A DNA stretch of 18,585 nt from Sphingobacterium sp. (GTDB lineage Bacteria > Bacteroidota > Bacteroidia > Sphingobacteriales > Sphingobacteriaceae), in contig JASLCA010000119.1 in NCBI GenBank assembly GCA_030146225.1, positions 1-18,585 on the forward strand. The letters are read 5' to 3'. The position numbers and the translations under genes are program-made. The notes under the pieces were generated by a model. That model had not been told where the DNA came from and searched no databases. It was given only the letters and a program-made list of their open reading frames with translations. The first letter of the stretch is position 1. Each line of letters begins with the position of its first letter. Below, piece by piece: positions 1-7,366 of the stretch.

Positions 1-1
1 C

Positions 2-955
2 GCGGATATTAGCCCAGTACGTCTAAATTCCAATGGTATATCAGCTTTTATCTCCATTATGCGTGGCTGTGACAATATGTGTTCGTTCTGCGTTGTACCT
101 TTTACACGTGGACGTGAGCGGAGTCGGGATAGTCAGTCCATCGTACAAGAAGCACAGAGTTTGTTTGATGCGGGCTACAAAGAAGTCACCTTATTGGGAC
201 AGAATGTAGACTCTTATAAATATACAGCAGCAGTTGCCGAAGGTGAAACAGCTGTACCAACAATTAACTTCGCGCAGCTATTAGCTATGGTCGCGGATGT
301 TAGTCCAGCGTTGCGGGTGCGTTTTTCCACCTCGCATCCTAAAGATATTACAGATGAGGTCTTGCATACCATGTCTCGCTATGAAAATATCTGTAAGTAT
401 ATTCACTTGCCTGTACAGTCGGGGAACTCCCGCGTATTGGATCTGATGAACCGTACCTACGATAGAGAATGGTATATGGAGCGTGTGGATGCTATCCGTC
501 GTATTATCCCTACTTGTGGGATCTCTACGGACGTAATTACGGGCTTCTGTACGGAGACTGAAGAGGAGCATCAAGAAACCCTTTCTATGATGGACTTTGT
601 AAAGTATGATTTCGCTTATATGTTTGCCTATTCAGAAAGACCAGGTACCTTGGCTGCCAAACGCTATGCGGATGATATTCCAGAAGAGGTTAAGAAGCGT
701 CGTCTGACTGAGGTCGTGAATAAGCAGCAAGAACATAGCTTGTACCGTGCGCAAAACTTTGTAGGCAAAGTACATAAGGTATTGATTGAAGGCTTTTCTA
801 AGCGTTCGGATCAGGATTACTGTGGTCGTAATGATCAAAATACAATGATGGTATTTCCTGTAGATGAGCGTTACAAGCCAGGTGATTATGCCTATGTATT
901 GGCTGAGCGCTGTACTTCAGCGACCTTGATGGGTAAGATTGTAAACGAAGGCTAA
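2..955 (+). CDS. miaB: MiaB, tRNA-2-methylthio-N6-dimethylallyladenosine synthase (3' part, 5' end outside window)
   Basis: MiaB is a radical-SAM methylthiotransferase that converts i6A to ms2i6A at position 37 of tRNAs reading UNN codons. The frame is open from base 2, so the N-terminal UPF0004 domain lies mostly outside the window. The radical-SAM cluster motif CxxxCxxC is encoded at 68-91 (GCDNMCSFC), followed by VVPFTRGRERSR, the usual MiaB continuation. LLGQNVDSY, the HLPVQSGN segment and a C-terminal TRAM-like RNA-binding region (last ~65 residues) are in family order. An ATG at 59 lies inside the conserved sequence (ADISPVR...SIMRGCDN) and is not the start. The sigma-54 activator gene follows after 23 bp, suggesting co-transcription. 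No defects are visible in the part shown. Confidence 0.95.
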   Translation, partial: ADISPVRLNSNGISAFISIMRGCDNMCSFCVVPFTRGRERSRDSQSIVQEAQSLFDAGYKEVTLLGQNVDSYKYTAAVAEGETAVPTINFAQLLAMVADVSPALRVRFSTSHPKDITDEVLHTMSRYENICKYIHLPVQSGNSRVLDLMNRTYDREWYMERVDAIRRIIPTCGISTDVITGFCTETEEEHQETLSMMDFVKYDFAYMFAYSERPGTLAAKRYADDIPEEVKKRRLTEVVNKQQEHSLYRAQNFVGKVHKVLIEGFSKRSDQDYCGRNDQNTMMVFPVDERYKPGDYAYVLAERCTSATLMGKIVNEG

Positions 956-978
956 TATTTTAAAAGAAAGGAACCATC

Positions 979-2247
979 GTGGATATTCAAGATATTAAGA
1001 ATCGATTTGGCATTATTGGAAGTTCTCCACTGCTAAACCGTGCTATAGATGTTGCCAAACAAGTTGCTCCTACGGATATCTCAGTTCTTATTCAAGGGGA
1101 AAGCGGCGCTGGTAAGGAGGTGTTTTCACACATAATACATCAATTGAGTGCACGTAAGCACGGGCCCTTTATTGCGGTCAACTGTGGAGCTATTCCAGAA
1201 GGTACGATTGACTCTGAGCTTTTTGGTCATGAGAAAGGTTCGTTTACTGGTGCGCATGAAGCACGTAAGGGTTACTTTGAAGTCGTGGATGGCGGTACCA
1301 TCTTTTTGGATGAGGTAGGTGAGCTCCCTCTGGGGACGCAAGCACGCCTGTTGCGGGTCTTGGAGACTGGAGAATACATTCGTGTGGGCTCTTCCAAGGT
1401 GCAGAAAACCAATGTACGGGTAGTTGCCGCGACCAATGTGGATGTTTTTGAGGCTGTTAAGAAGGGCAAGTTTAGAGAAGACTTGTACTACCGACTAAAT
1501 ACAGTTCCTTTACGCGTGCCTTCTTTGCGCGAGCGTAAGGAAGATATTAACTTGCTCTTTCGGAAGTTTATTGTAGACTTCTCAGACAAGTATCGCAGTC
1601 CGGGTGTACAGCTTACGCCGGATGCCCAAGAATTGTTGATGAACTACCGCTGGCCAGGGAATGTGCGCCAGTTGAAAAATATTGCCGAGCAGATCTCTGT
1701 CTTGGAGAAGGAACGTGTGGTGGATGCCCTGATCTTAGCTAAATACTTGCCTGTGGAGCAGCAGATGTCTTCATTGCCAGTCTTTGTTAAGGATGGGGGT
1801 AAGGAGGATTTCTCGGAGCGAGATTTGTTGTACAAGGTTTTGTTCGACATGAAGAAGGATATGGTGGACTTGAAGAAGCTGGTTGTAGAACTTGTTCAAA
1901 GTGGTGTAAATGCGGGTACTTTTGAACAGAATTCGCCTTATATCAATCAACTTTATGATGAGGTTAGTCCGGCTCCTGCTTATTTGCGGGAGGAGCTAGC
2001 CAAGCATCAGCCTACCTTGACCATACATAATCCCAATCAGGGGAATAAGGCAAATAGTGAGTATATGCCTTATGAGACGCAAGATGCCGAGGAGGTGGAA
2101 GAGTCTTTGTCCTTGCTGGATAAAGAGTCGGATCTTATAAAAAAGGCACTTAAAAAGCACAAAGGGAAGCGGAAGGCCGCAGCCAAAGAGCTGGGGATCT
2201 CCGAAAGAACTTTGTATAGAAAAATTAAAGACTTAAATTTAGACTAG
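979..2247 (+). CDS. Stand-alone sigma-54-dependent Fis-family transcriptional activator
   Basis: This is a 422-residue AAA+ enhancer-binding protein expected to remodel sigma-54 RNA polymerase. Visible motifs are Walker A GESGAGKE (residues 40-47), the sigma-54-contacting loop as GSFTGA (87-92, Ser in place of the commoner Ala), Walker B TIFLDE (107-112), the FREDLYYRLN segment (165-174) and WPGNVRQLKN (225-234). A Fis-type helix-turn-helix closes the protein (about 387-422, AAKELGISERTLYRKIK). The AAA+ domain begins almost at residue 10, so there is no receiver, GAF or PAS input domain. A 130-residue linker (about 255-385) with a helical, possibly coiled-coil stretch separates AAA+ from the DNA-binding domain. 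GTG at 979 is the only usual start after the in-frame stop at 961, with AAAGAAAGGAA just upstream. lptE follows after 10 bp. Target promoters are unknown. Confidence 0.92.
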   Translation: MDIQDIKNRFGIIGSSPLLNRAIDVAKQVAPTDISVLIQGESGAGKEVFSHIIHQLSARKHGPFIAVNCGAIPEGTIDSELFGHEKGSFTGAHEARKGYFEVVDGGTIFLDEVGELPLGTQARLLRVLETGEYIRVGSSKVQKTNVRVVAATNVDVFEAVKKGKFREDLYYRLNTVPLRVPSLRERKEDINLLFRKFIVDFSDKYRSPGVQLTPDAQELLMNYRWPGNVRQLKNIAEQISVLEKERVVDALILAKYLPVEQQMSSLPVFVKDGGKEDFSERDLLYKVLFDMKKDMVDLKKLVVELVQSGVNAGTFEQNSPYINQLYDEVSPAPAYLREELAKHQPTLTIHNPNQGNKANSEYMPYETQDAEEVEESLSLLDKESDLIKKALKKHKGKRKAAAKELGISERTLYRKIKDLNLD

Positions 2248-2257
2248 TAAACTCATT

Positions 2258-2779
2258 ATGATGCAAAAATATTTCGCCAAGCTTACTGGTATTGTAGTTC
2301 TGCTCTGTCTATCTTTTAGCAGCTGTGGGGTGAAATATGGTTTTACAGGAGGTTCTATACCTGGGGATATGAAAACTGTGAATGTCCAGTTTTTTGAGAA
2401 TATAGCACCAATGGTTTACCAGACATTGAGTCAGGATTTTACGGAAGGCCTGAAAGAGCGTATTCGTAGTCAATCGCGCTTGAGTCAGGTCAACGGGGAT
2501 GCGGATGCGATGTTTGAAGGCTTTATTACAGGCTATGATATTGCGCCTGTAGCCATCGAGGCAAATACGGATCGAGCAGCTATGAATAGGTTGACAATTA
2601 CCGTAAAGGTTAAGTATACGAATCGTCTGGATGAAACGGGTGAAAGTAACTTTGAAGAGTCTTTCACGCAGCATAGGGAGTTTCTACCGCCTATCCAAGG
2701 CAAGGAGCAGCCTACTATTGCTGAGATCATTAAATTATTAACTGAAGATGTCTATAACAGGGCTTTTGCAAATTGGTAA
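2258..2779 (+). CDS. lptE: LptE family LPS-assembly lipoprotein
   Basis: A 173-residue outer-membrane lipoprotein. It has a short hydrophobic signal ending in the lipobox SFSSC, with Cys23 as the predicted lipidated residue. The mature start, GVKYGFTGGSIPGDMKTVNV, matches the Bacteroidota LptE style (Y-F-x-G-x-S-I-P followed by a beta strand). In the family, LptE plugs the LptD barrel and helps insert lipopolysaccharide into the outer leaflet; lptD itself is not in this window. The gene sits 10 bp after the sigma-54 activator and its stop touches the next gene, so it is probably inside one operon that runs to secG. The length is normal for the family. The function is taken from family resemblance and context. 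Confidence 0.85.
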   Translation: MMQKYFAKLTGIVVLLCLSFSSCGVKYGFTGGSIPGDMKTVNVQFFENIAPMVYQTLSQDFTEGLKERIRSQSRLSQVNGDADAMFEGFITGYDIAPVAIEANTDRAAMNRLTITVKVKYTNRLDETGESNFEESFTQHREFLPPIQGKEQPTIAEIIKLLTEDVYNRAFANW

Positions 2780-2787
2780 GCGATTAT

Positions 2788-4011
2788 ATGGAGAATTATA
2801 ACCTATCCTTAGCACAAGCATACCGCCAGGCATTGGTCAATCCGCAGGCGCTATCTGCCGAGGATTTTGATCAATTATTGGCTAAGTACCCTTATTCACA
2901 ACCCTTGCATTTTGCTTTTGAGCGGAGACGCTTTTTTAGGGGTGAATTGAACGTCTTAACAGGTAAGTCTATATTGATGGCCCGCAACCCTAGTTGGTTG
3001 TATGACTACGTGCAGTTGGCTGCCGAAGAGGTTCCTTCTATAGAGGTTGTGGACAATGACTATGTTCCTTTTGAAGAGTTTGACAATGAAGTAGACAGTC
3101 TTGAGCTGGAGAATAGCGCACAGGAACAACAGGAGCAAGCTCCTATTTCAGAAATAGCTGAGGAGGAGGAAACTGTTCTTGCAGAATTAACGCTAAATAC
3201 CGAAGTATTGGATAATGACGAGCCTCTTGTTGAAAGCGACTTGTCAGCTGCTGAGGAATCGGCTGTCTTAGCTGATGAAACGCAATTGGTAGAGGAAGCC
3301 GAACAAACTGCCTTAGACACGCTAGTACAAGAGGGAATCGGTGGCGGTGATTACTTTGCGCTACATGCTAAAGCTGAGCGCTTGGCAGCCGAGAAGGCTC
3401 ATCAAGCCGCTGAGGCACAGGAGGCCTTGGCAGCTGAGGAGTTACCTCCGCTTGTGGATGCTAAGCGGGAAGCCGACAATATAAGTCTGTACAACGATGA
3501 TATGATGCCGTATAGCTTTCGCTGGTGGTTGCACAAGACCCGTCAAGAGCATGCTGGAACGTATCAACCCTTTGCTTTTCAACAGCCTGTAACGGCTGCA
3601 CAGCCTATGCAATTTGATCCGGTGAAGTTGGATAAGCATGTCTTGGATCAGCAGATCCGTCAGAATATTATTCATTTTCAGAATCCAGAGGATAAGTTGA
3701 GCGATGCAATTAAGCAACGTGAGGTAAAGGTCGTGGAAGAGAGTAAGACTGCTGCGGTTATTGAACGGTTTATTCGGGAAGAGCCTCAGATCCAACCACC
3801 TTCAGCAGATCATCTAAATAACGAGAATAAAGCTAGAAAAAGTTCAGAAGAGCAGTTTGATCTAGTAACAGAGACCCTGGCAAATATTTATGTCAGTCAG
3901 GCAATGCACGTTAAGGCGATTGAGGTTTACAAAAAATTAATTTTGAAAAATCCCGAAAAAAAATCGTACTTTGCCGACCGAATAAAGGAATTAGAAGAAA
4001 AATTATATTAA
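2788..4011 (+). CDS. TPR-containing protein of unknown function with acidic middle region
   Basis: About 407 residues from the ATG at 2788. An in-frame TTG at 2773 would overlap the lptE stop and add five residues; ATG is preferred because it lies just past that stop. The N-terminal ~90 residues (LSLAQAYRQALVNPQ, FDQLLAKYPYSQPLHF) look helical. A long Glu/Asp/Ala-rich, probably disordered segment follows (roughly residues 90-225), then a short conserved-looking patch, YSFRWWLHKTRQEHAGTYQPF, and a C-terminal TPR-like helix pair (LANIYVSQAMHVKAIEVYKKLILKNPEKKSYFADRIKELEEKL). There is no signal peptide or membrane segment, so it is probably cytoplasmic. It lies between lptE and secG, which hints at a cell-envelope or secretion adaptor role, but no function can be assigned. 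Confidence 0.85.
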   Translation: MENYNLSLAQAYRQALVNPQALSAEDFDQLLAKYPYSQPLHFAFERRRFFRGELNVLTGKSILMARNPSWLYDYVQLAAEEVPSIEVVDNDYVPFEEFDNEVDSLELENSAQEQQEQAPISEIAEEEETVLAELTLNTEVLDNDEPLVESDLSAAEESAVLADETQLVEEAEQTALDTLVQEGIGGGDYFALHAKAERLAAEKAHQAAEAQEALAAEELPPLVDAKREADNISLYNDDMMPYSFRWWLHKTRQEHAGTYQPFAFQQPVTAAQPMQFDPVKLDKHVLDQQIRQNIIHFQNPEDKLSDAIKQREVKVVEESKTAAVIERFIREEPQIQPPSADHLNNENKARKSSEEQFDLVTETLANIYVSQAMHVKAIEVYKKLILKNPEKKSYFADRIKELEEKLY

Positions 4012-4023
4012 CTAAATAAAGAA

Positions 4024-4386
4024 ATGCATACGTTTTTAATTATCCTGATTGTATTAGTAAGTGTTTTATTAACATTAATCGTGTTGGTTCAGAATCCAAA
4101 AGGAGGAGGTTTATCATCAGGATTCGCTGGAAGTTCAAATTTGATGGGCGTTCAACGTACAGGCGACTTTTTAGAAAAAGGTACTTGGGGATTAGCTATT
4201 GCTTTAATGGTGTTTTGTATAGCGATCAATATTACGGGTCCTTCTGCAGGAACGGGTAATGCTGGTGGTCTTGGGAAACAAATTGAAGCTCCTGCGCAAG
4301 CATCTCCATTGAACTTGAATCCTGCTCCGCAAACAGCACCAGCTGCTACAGCTCCTGCGACTGCACCTGCAGATTCAGCAAAATAA
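4024..4386 (+). CDS. secG: SecG, preprotein translocase subunit
   Basis: A 120-residue small subunit of the SecYEG channel, which assists protein export across the inner membrane. It has the family layout: TM1 at about residues 2-20 (FLIILIVLVSVLLTLIVLVQ), the conserved cytoplasmic loop with QNPKGGGL and a Gly-rich stretch (SSGFAGSSNLMG), then TM2 at about 52-72 (GLAIALMVFCIAINI). The C-terminus is extended by about 45 residues rich in Ala and Pro, a low-complexity tail common in this phylum. The start ATG at 4024 is 12 bp after the previous gene. It is the last gene of the miaB-to-secG run, and a strong intrinsic terminator follows at 4411. Confidence 0.93.
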   Translation: MHTFLIILIVLVSVLLTLIVLVQNPKGGGLSSGFAGSSNLMGVQRTGDFLEKGTWGLAIALMVFCIAINITGPSAGTGNAGGLGKQIEAPAQASPLNLNPAPQTAPAATAPATAPADSAK

Positions 4387-4390
4387 TTTT

Positions 4391-4407
4391 CATTCGTCTT
4401 ACGAATG
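4391..4407. repeat. Small hairpin upstream of the secG terminator
   Basis: CATTCGT (4391-4397) and ACGAATG (4401-4407) form a perfect 7-bp stem with a 3-nt loop, four bases after the secG stop and directly before the main terminator hairpin. It may stabilise the mRNA 3' end or be incidental. Confidence 0.5.
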
Positions 4408-4410
4408 TAT

Positions 4411-4450
4411 AAAGCCGTTCAGCTATTTTAAATAGCTGAACGGCTTTTTT
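4411..4450 (+). terminator. Rho-independent terminator after secG
   Basis: AAAGCCGTTCAGCTATTT (4411-4428) is the exact reverse complement of 4430-4447 around a single central base. In RNA this gives a long perfect stem with a short AT loop, followed by a T tract to 4450. This is a strong terminator for the secG operon. Because the A tract upstream is short, it is better in the + direction. Confidence 0.9.
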
Positions 4451-4782
4451 GTGTTCCAGGCTTGCTGCCCGCTACTGATCCTTGGGGAAACACTTGTGAT
4501 GGTTGGCGTATTTGCTGGAGACTTTTTACGAGAAAGTACCTCTTGGGAGGGCTGCTGACAAGTCGATAATAAGACTCTTGGCTTGTCACTCAGTGTCAAG
4601 ACTACCTGCTTTAAAAAACAAAGGTGACAGGATGACATTAGCCTGCTGTCGAAGCTGGTTTTTTTGTCTGCTCTGCGTGCAAAAATGGCAAGAAAAGCAG
4701 GCTTTAGGCCTTTGGCATAATTGCTGATATAGACTACTTAAAGAAAGTTACGTAAGTACATAAAAAATAAAACTAAATAATT
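4451..4782. other. 332-bp region without a convincing gene, rich in inverted repeats
   Basis: Short frames here (for example 4503-4727 +, 4423-4638 -) show no recognisable protein features and a Cys/Trp/Leu-rich random look. The stretch holds several inverted repeats: TGACAAG (4556-4562) with CTTGTCA (4582-4588); CCTGCTTT near 4605 with AAAGCAGG near 4694; and AAAAAAC near 4613 with GTTTTTT near 4659, the last nested inside the second pair. Around 4626-4650 a GACAGG...CCTGCTGTC stem loop precedes a seven-T run at about 4660. It must also contain the groESL promoter, since the secG operon is terminated upstream, but no clear TTG/TAnnTTTG pair was found. No CIRCE element (TTAGCACTC-N9-GAGTGCTAA) is present. 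It could encode a small structured RNA or be a long heat-shock promoter region. Confidence 0.45.
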
Positions 4783-5058
4783 ATGGCATTAAGTATTAAA
4801 CCTATTGGTGACAGAGTTGTCGTTGAAGCAGCTCCTGCTGAGGAGAAAACAGCATCAGGTATTTACATTCCAGATACAGCAAAAGAAAAACCTTCTCAAG
4901 GTGTAGTTGTTGCTGTTGGAACAGGTAAGCCAGAAGAACCATTGACGGTTAAAGTTGGTGACAAAGTATTATATGGCAAATACGCTGGTACTGAAATCAC
5001 TTTCGAAGGCAGTGAGTATTTGATTATGCGTGAATCTGACATTTACGCAGTTCTGTAG
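4783..5058 (+). CDS. groES: GroES, 10-kDa co-chaperonin
   Basis: A 91-residue complete co-chaperonin that forms the heptameric lid of the GroEL folding chamber. It starts with SIKPIGDRVVVEAAPAEEKT and carries the mobile-loop segment EEKTASGIYIPDTAKEKPSQG that contacts GroEL, then the core VGDKVLYGKYAGTEI and the C-terminal YLIMRESDIYAVL. Length and layout are standard. The ATG at 4783 is preceded by an A-rich leader without a strong Shine-Dalgarno sequence, typical of Bacteroidota. It is followed 82 bp later by groEL in the usual two-gene operon. Confidence 0.98.
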   Translation: MALSIKPIGDRVVVEAAPAEEKTASGIYIPDTAKEKPSQGVVVAVGTGKPEEPLTVKVGDKVLYGKYAGTEITFEGSEYLIMRESDIYAVL

Positions 5059-5075
5059 TTTAATAAATTATACAA

Positions 5076-5120
5076 AAATCTAAGCGACGTAGTAGCAAAG
5101 AGATTTCTATCTAGGTCGTT
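5076..5120 (+). promoter_or_regulatory. Interleaved short stems in the groES-groEL spacer
   Basis: AAATCT (5076-5081) can pair with AGATTT (5101-5106), and AGCGAC (5083-5088) with GTCGTT (5115-5120, one G-U). The arms alternate, so the two stems would exclude each other or form a pseudoknot, 20 bp before the groEL start. It could tune groEL translation. Stems this short also occur by chance. Confidence 0.25.
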
Positions 5121-5140
5121 CTCAAATTATTTTAGAAAAA

Positions 5141-6778
5141 ATGGCAAAACAAGTAAGATATAACGTCGAAGCACGTGACGCACTGAAAAAAGGTGTTGAT
5201 ATATTAGCAAATGCAGTAAAGGTAACTTTAGGTCCTAAAGGCCGTAACGTAATTATTGAGAAAAAATTTGGTTCTCCAATGATTACTAAAGATGGTGTTT
5301 CTGTAGCTAAAGAGATCGATTTGAAAGATGCTTTAGAGAATATGGGTGCACAAATGGTTAAGGAAGTTGCTTCTAAAACTGCTGATCAAGCGGGTGATGG
5401 TACAACGACTGCAACAGTATTGGCACAAGCGATTATCGCTCCAGGTTTAAAATCTGTTGCTGCTGGTGCTAACCCAATGGACCTTAAGCGTGGGATTGAC
5501 AAAGCGGTTGCTGCTGTTGTAGCAAACTTGAAAACGCAATCTCAAGTTGTGGGTGAAGACAATAATAAAATCAAACAAGTAGCTACTATCTCTGCGAATA
5601 ACGACGATGTTATCGGTTCTTTAATTGCGCAAGCAATGGAGAAAGTAGGTAATGACGGTGTTATTACGGTAGAAGAGGCTAAGGGTACAGAGACTGAAGT
5701 AAGAACAGTTGAAGGTATGCAGTTTGACCGTGGTTACTTGTCTCCATACTTTGTGACGAACTCAGATAAGATGGAAGCTGAATTAGAGAATCCATATATC
5801 TTGATTTACGACAAGAAGATCAGTAACATGAAAGAATTGTTGCCAATCTTGGAGAAACAAGTTCAAACAGGTAAGCCTTTGTTGATTATTGCAGAAGATT
5901 TAGATGGTGAGGCTTTAGCAACATTGGTTGTGAACAAGATTCGTGGTTCGCTGAAAGTTGCTGCTGTTAAAGCTCCAGGCTTCGGTGACCGTCGTAAAGC
6001 TATGTTGGAAGATATCGCTACCTTAACTGGTGGAACGGTAATTTCTGAAGAAAGAGGTTACAAATTAGAAAATGCTGAGTTATCCTACTTAGGCCAAGCT
6101 GAGAAAGTTGTTATCGACAAAGATAATACAACAATTATCAATGGTTCAGGTAATGGAGATGATATCAAAGCGCGCGTTTCGCAGATCCGTTCGCAGATTG
6201 AGACTACGACTTCAGATTACGATCGTGAGAAGTTGCAAGAGCGTTTAGCTAAATTGTCAGGTGGTGTTGCTGTTCTTTATGTTGGAGCTACTACTGAAGT
6301 AGAGATGAAAGAGAAGAAAGACCGTGTTGATGATGCTTTACATGCTACGCGTGCTGCAGTTGAAGAAGGTATCGTTGCTGGTGGTGGGGTTGCTTTCATC
6401 CGTGCTACAGCTGCTTTAGCAGGCTTAAAAGGTGAGAACGAAGATGAGACTATCGGTATCGATATTATCAGACGCGCAATCGAAGAGCCTCTTCGTCAGA
6501 TCTGTAATAACGCAGGTGTTGAAGGTGCAGTTGTTGTTCAGAAGGTTAAAGAAGGTACGGCTGACTTTGGTTACAATGCGCGTACTGACCGTTACGAAAA
6601 CTTAATCGGAGCAGGTGTTATCGATCCAACTAAGGTTTCACGTGTAGCTTTAGAAAACGCAGCTTCAATCGCTTCTATGTTGTTGACAACAGAATGTGTA
6701 TTGGCTGATGAACCAGAAGAAAACCCAGTAGGCGCTGGTGCTCCTCCAATGGGTGGTGGCATGGGCGGAATGATGTAA
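5141..6778 (+). CDS. groEL: GroEL, 60-kDa chaperonin
   Basis: A 545-residue chaperonin subunit that forms the double-ring ATP-driven folding chamber in the cytoplasm. Hallmarks in order are VTLGPKGRNV (28-37), the nucleotide-binding GDGTTT (85-90), the apical-domain segment around AVKAPGFGDRRKAML, the equatorial return LSGGVAVLYVGATTEVEMKE and DALHATRAAVEEGIVAGGG, and a C-terminal Gly/Met tail, GGGMGGMM. It is full length with no defects. Codon use is AT-rich and uniform, as expected for a highly expressed gene. It pairs with groES and ends at a strong terminator at 6799. Confidence 0.99.
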   Translation: MAKQVRYNVEARDALKKGVDILANAVKVTLGPKGRNVIIEKKFGSPMITKDGVSVAKEIDLKDALENMGAQMVKEVASKTADQAGDGTTTATVLAQAIIAPGLKSVAAGANPMDLKRGIDKAVAAVVANLKTQSQVVGEDNNKIKQVATISANNDDVIGSLIAQAMEKVGNDGVITVEEAKGTETEVRTVEGMQFDRGYLSPYFVTNSDKMEAELENPYILIYDKKISNMKELLPILEKQVQTGKPLLIIAEDLDGEALATLVVNKIRGSLKVAAVKAPGFGDRRKAMLEDIATLTGGTVISEERGYKLENAELSYLGQAEKVVIDKDNTTIINGSGNGDDIKARVSQIRSQIETTTSDYDREKLQERLAKLSGGVAVLYVGATTEVEMKEKKDRVDDALHATRAAVEEGIVAGGGVAFIRATAALAGLKGENEDETIGIDIIRRAIEEPLRQICNNAGVEGAVVVQKVKEGTADFGYNARTDRYENLIGAGVIDPTKVSRVALENAASIASMLLTTECVLADEPEENPVGAGAPPMGGGMGGMM

Positions 6779-6798
6779 TCATTTCTTACCTAGATATT

Positions 6799-6832
6799 AA
6801 AACAGGAGGCTTTAAGCCTCCTGTTTTTTTTT
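6799..6832. terminator. Terminator between convergent groEL and DUF2752 gene
   Basis: AAAACAGGAGGCTT (6799-6812) is the reverse complement of 6814-6827, and a nine-T run follows (6824-6832). It is a strong intrinsic terminator for groEL. On the other strand the four A:T pairs at the stem foot provide a weaker T tract, so it may also stop the minus-strand gene, whose stop codon at 6831-6833 touches it. Confidence 0.9.
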
Positions 6833-7220
6833 ACCCTATATTTTTATAAATGCTGTAGACGAGAACCACTAAAATAATCACGCGCATAGCCCATTTTCCA
6901 AACAACAGCTTTTGCCAGCGTTGAAGCTTAGCGCCCGGGTTTCGGACAAAGCCATAGGCATAGCCTAATGCCATATAGATAAGGAAGGGGATAATTAAGA
7001 GGTTTTCCTGAAAGGCCGCCTTGATATTGCCATTGAGCAACTGGTGTAATGCTCTTTGGGAGCCACAGCCTGCACAGTCTAAGCCCAAAAGCGACTTTGA
7101 GGGACATCTGGGGAACCAACCATAGTTGTCCGGATTATACTGTCGGTAAAGCAAGATTAGGCCAGCAAGTACGACTAGGATTAATACCGCTATGATTTTA
7201 CGTCGCTTGGTGTTTTGCAT
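6831..7220 (-). CDS. DUF2752 family small membrane protein
   Basis: A 129-residue integral membrane protein. TM1 is at about residues 9-25. The family signature follows: FPRCP (36-40), then LDCAGCGSQRALHQLLNGN (47-65), with paired cysteines at 39, 49 and 52. TM2 (about 73-91) and TM3 (about 111-126) follow. The Cys-x2-Cys-GSQRA-H block is the defining DUF2752 pattern; its biochemical role is not established as far as I know, and the cysteines could bind metal or form a disulphide. It lies alone on the minus strand, convergent with groEL and divergent from the mtfA-like gene. No functional link to either is evident. Confidence 0.88.
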   Translation of the reverse strand: MQNTKRRKIIAVLILVVLAGLILLYRQYNPDNYGWFPRCPSKSLLGLDCAGCGSQRALHQLLNGNIKAAFQENLLIIPFLIYMALGYAYGFVRNPGAKLQRWQKLLFGKWAMRVIILVVLVYSIYKNIG

Positions 7221-7366
7221 ATGCTTCGGTCTTAATATATAGCTTTCCGAAAGAGCCTTGGGATAACCCTAGTTTTCAGGCAGCTTGTCCAAGTAAATAT
7301 ACATAATTAAGCAGTATTCTTCCCTGTACAGTCAGGAAGCTGAGGGTTATTTCTTACTTTAGACTT
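7221..7366. promoter_or_regulatory. Divergent promoter region, DUF2752 gene / mtfA-like gene
   Basis: This 146-bp spacer must hold promoters for both outward-facing genes. TACTTTAG at about 7355, eight bases before the peptidase start codon, resembles the Bacteroidota -7 box TAnnTTTG with one mismatch, but it sits very close to the start and no good upstream TTG accompanies it. No clear operator repeat was seen. Confidence 0.3.

Noticed and set aside
59..61. ATG at 59 as a start for miaB
   Set aside because: The frame is open to base 2 and the upstream residues (ADISPVR, ending FISI) are part of the conserved MiaB sequence.
4556..4605. CTTGTCACTCAGTGTCAAG near-palindrome considered as a CIRCE/HrcA operator
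   Set aside because: It does not match TTAGCACTC-N9-GAGTGCTAA in sequence or spacing.
4713..4724. TGGCAT-AA-TTGC before groES, resembling a sigma-54 promoter, attractive because a sigma-54 activator is encoded upstream
   Set aside because: The GG and GC dinucleotides are 9 bases apart instead of the required 12 (TGGCAC-N5-TTGC), so sigma-54 should not bind.
4503..4727. 74-codon frame in the secG-groES gap (and a 71-codon frame on the other strand at 4423-4638)
   Set aside because: Neither shows domain, signal or membrane features. The minus-strand frame begins upstream but runs into the terminator hairpin, and composition is unlike the neighbouring genes.
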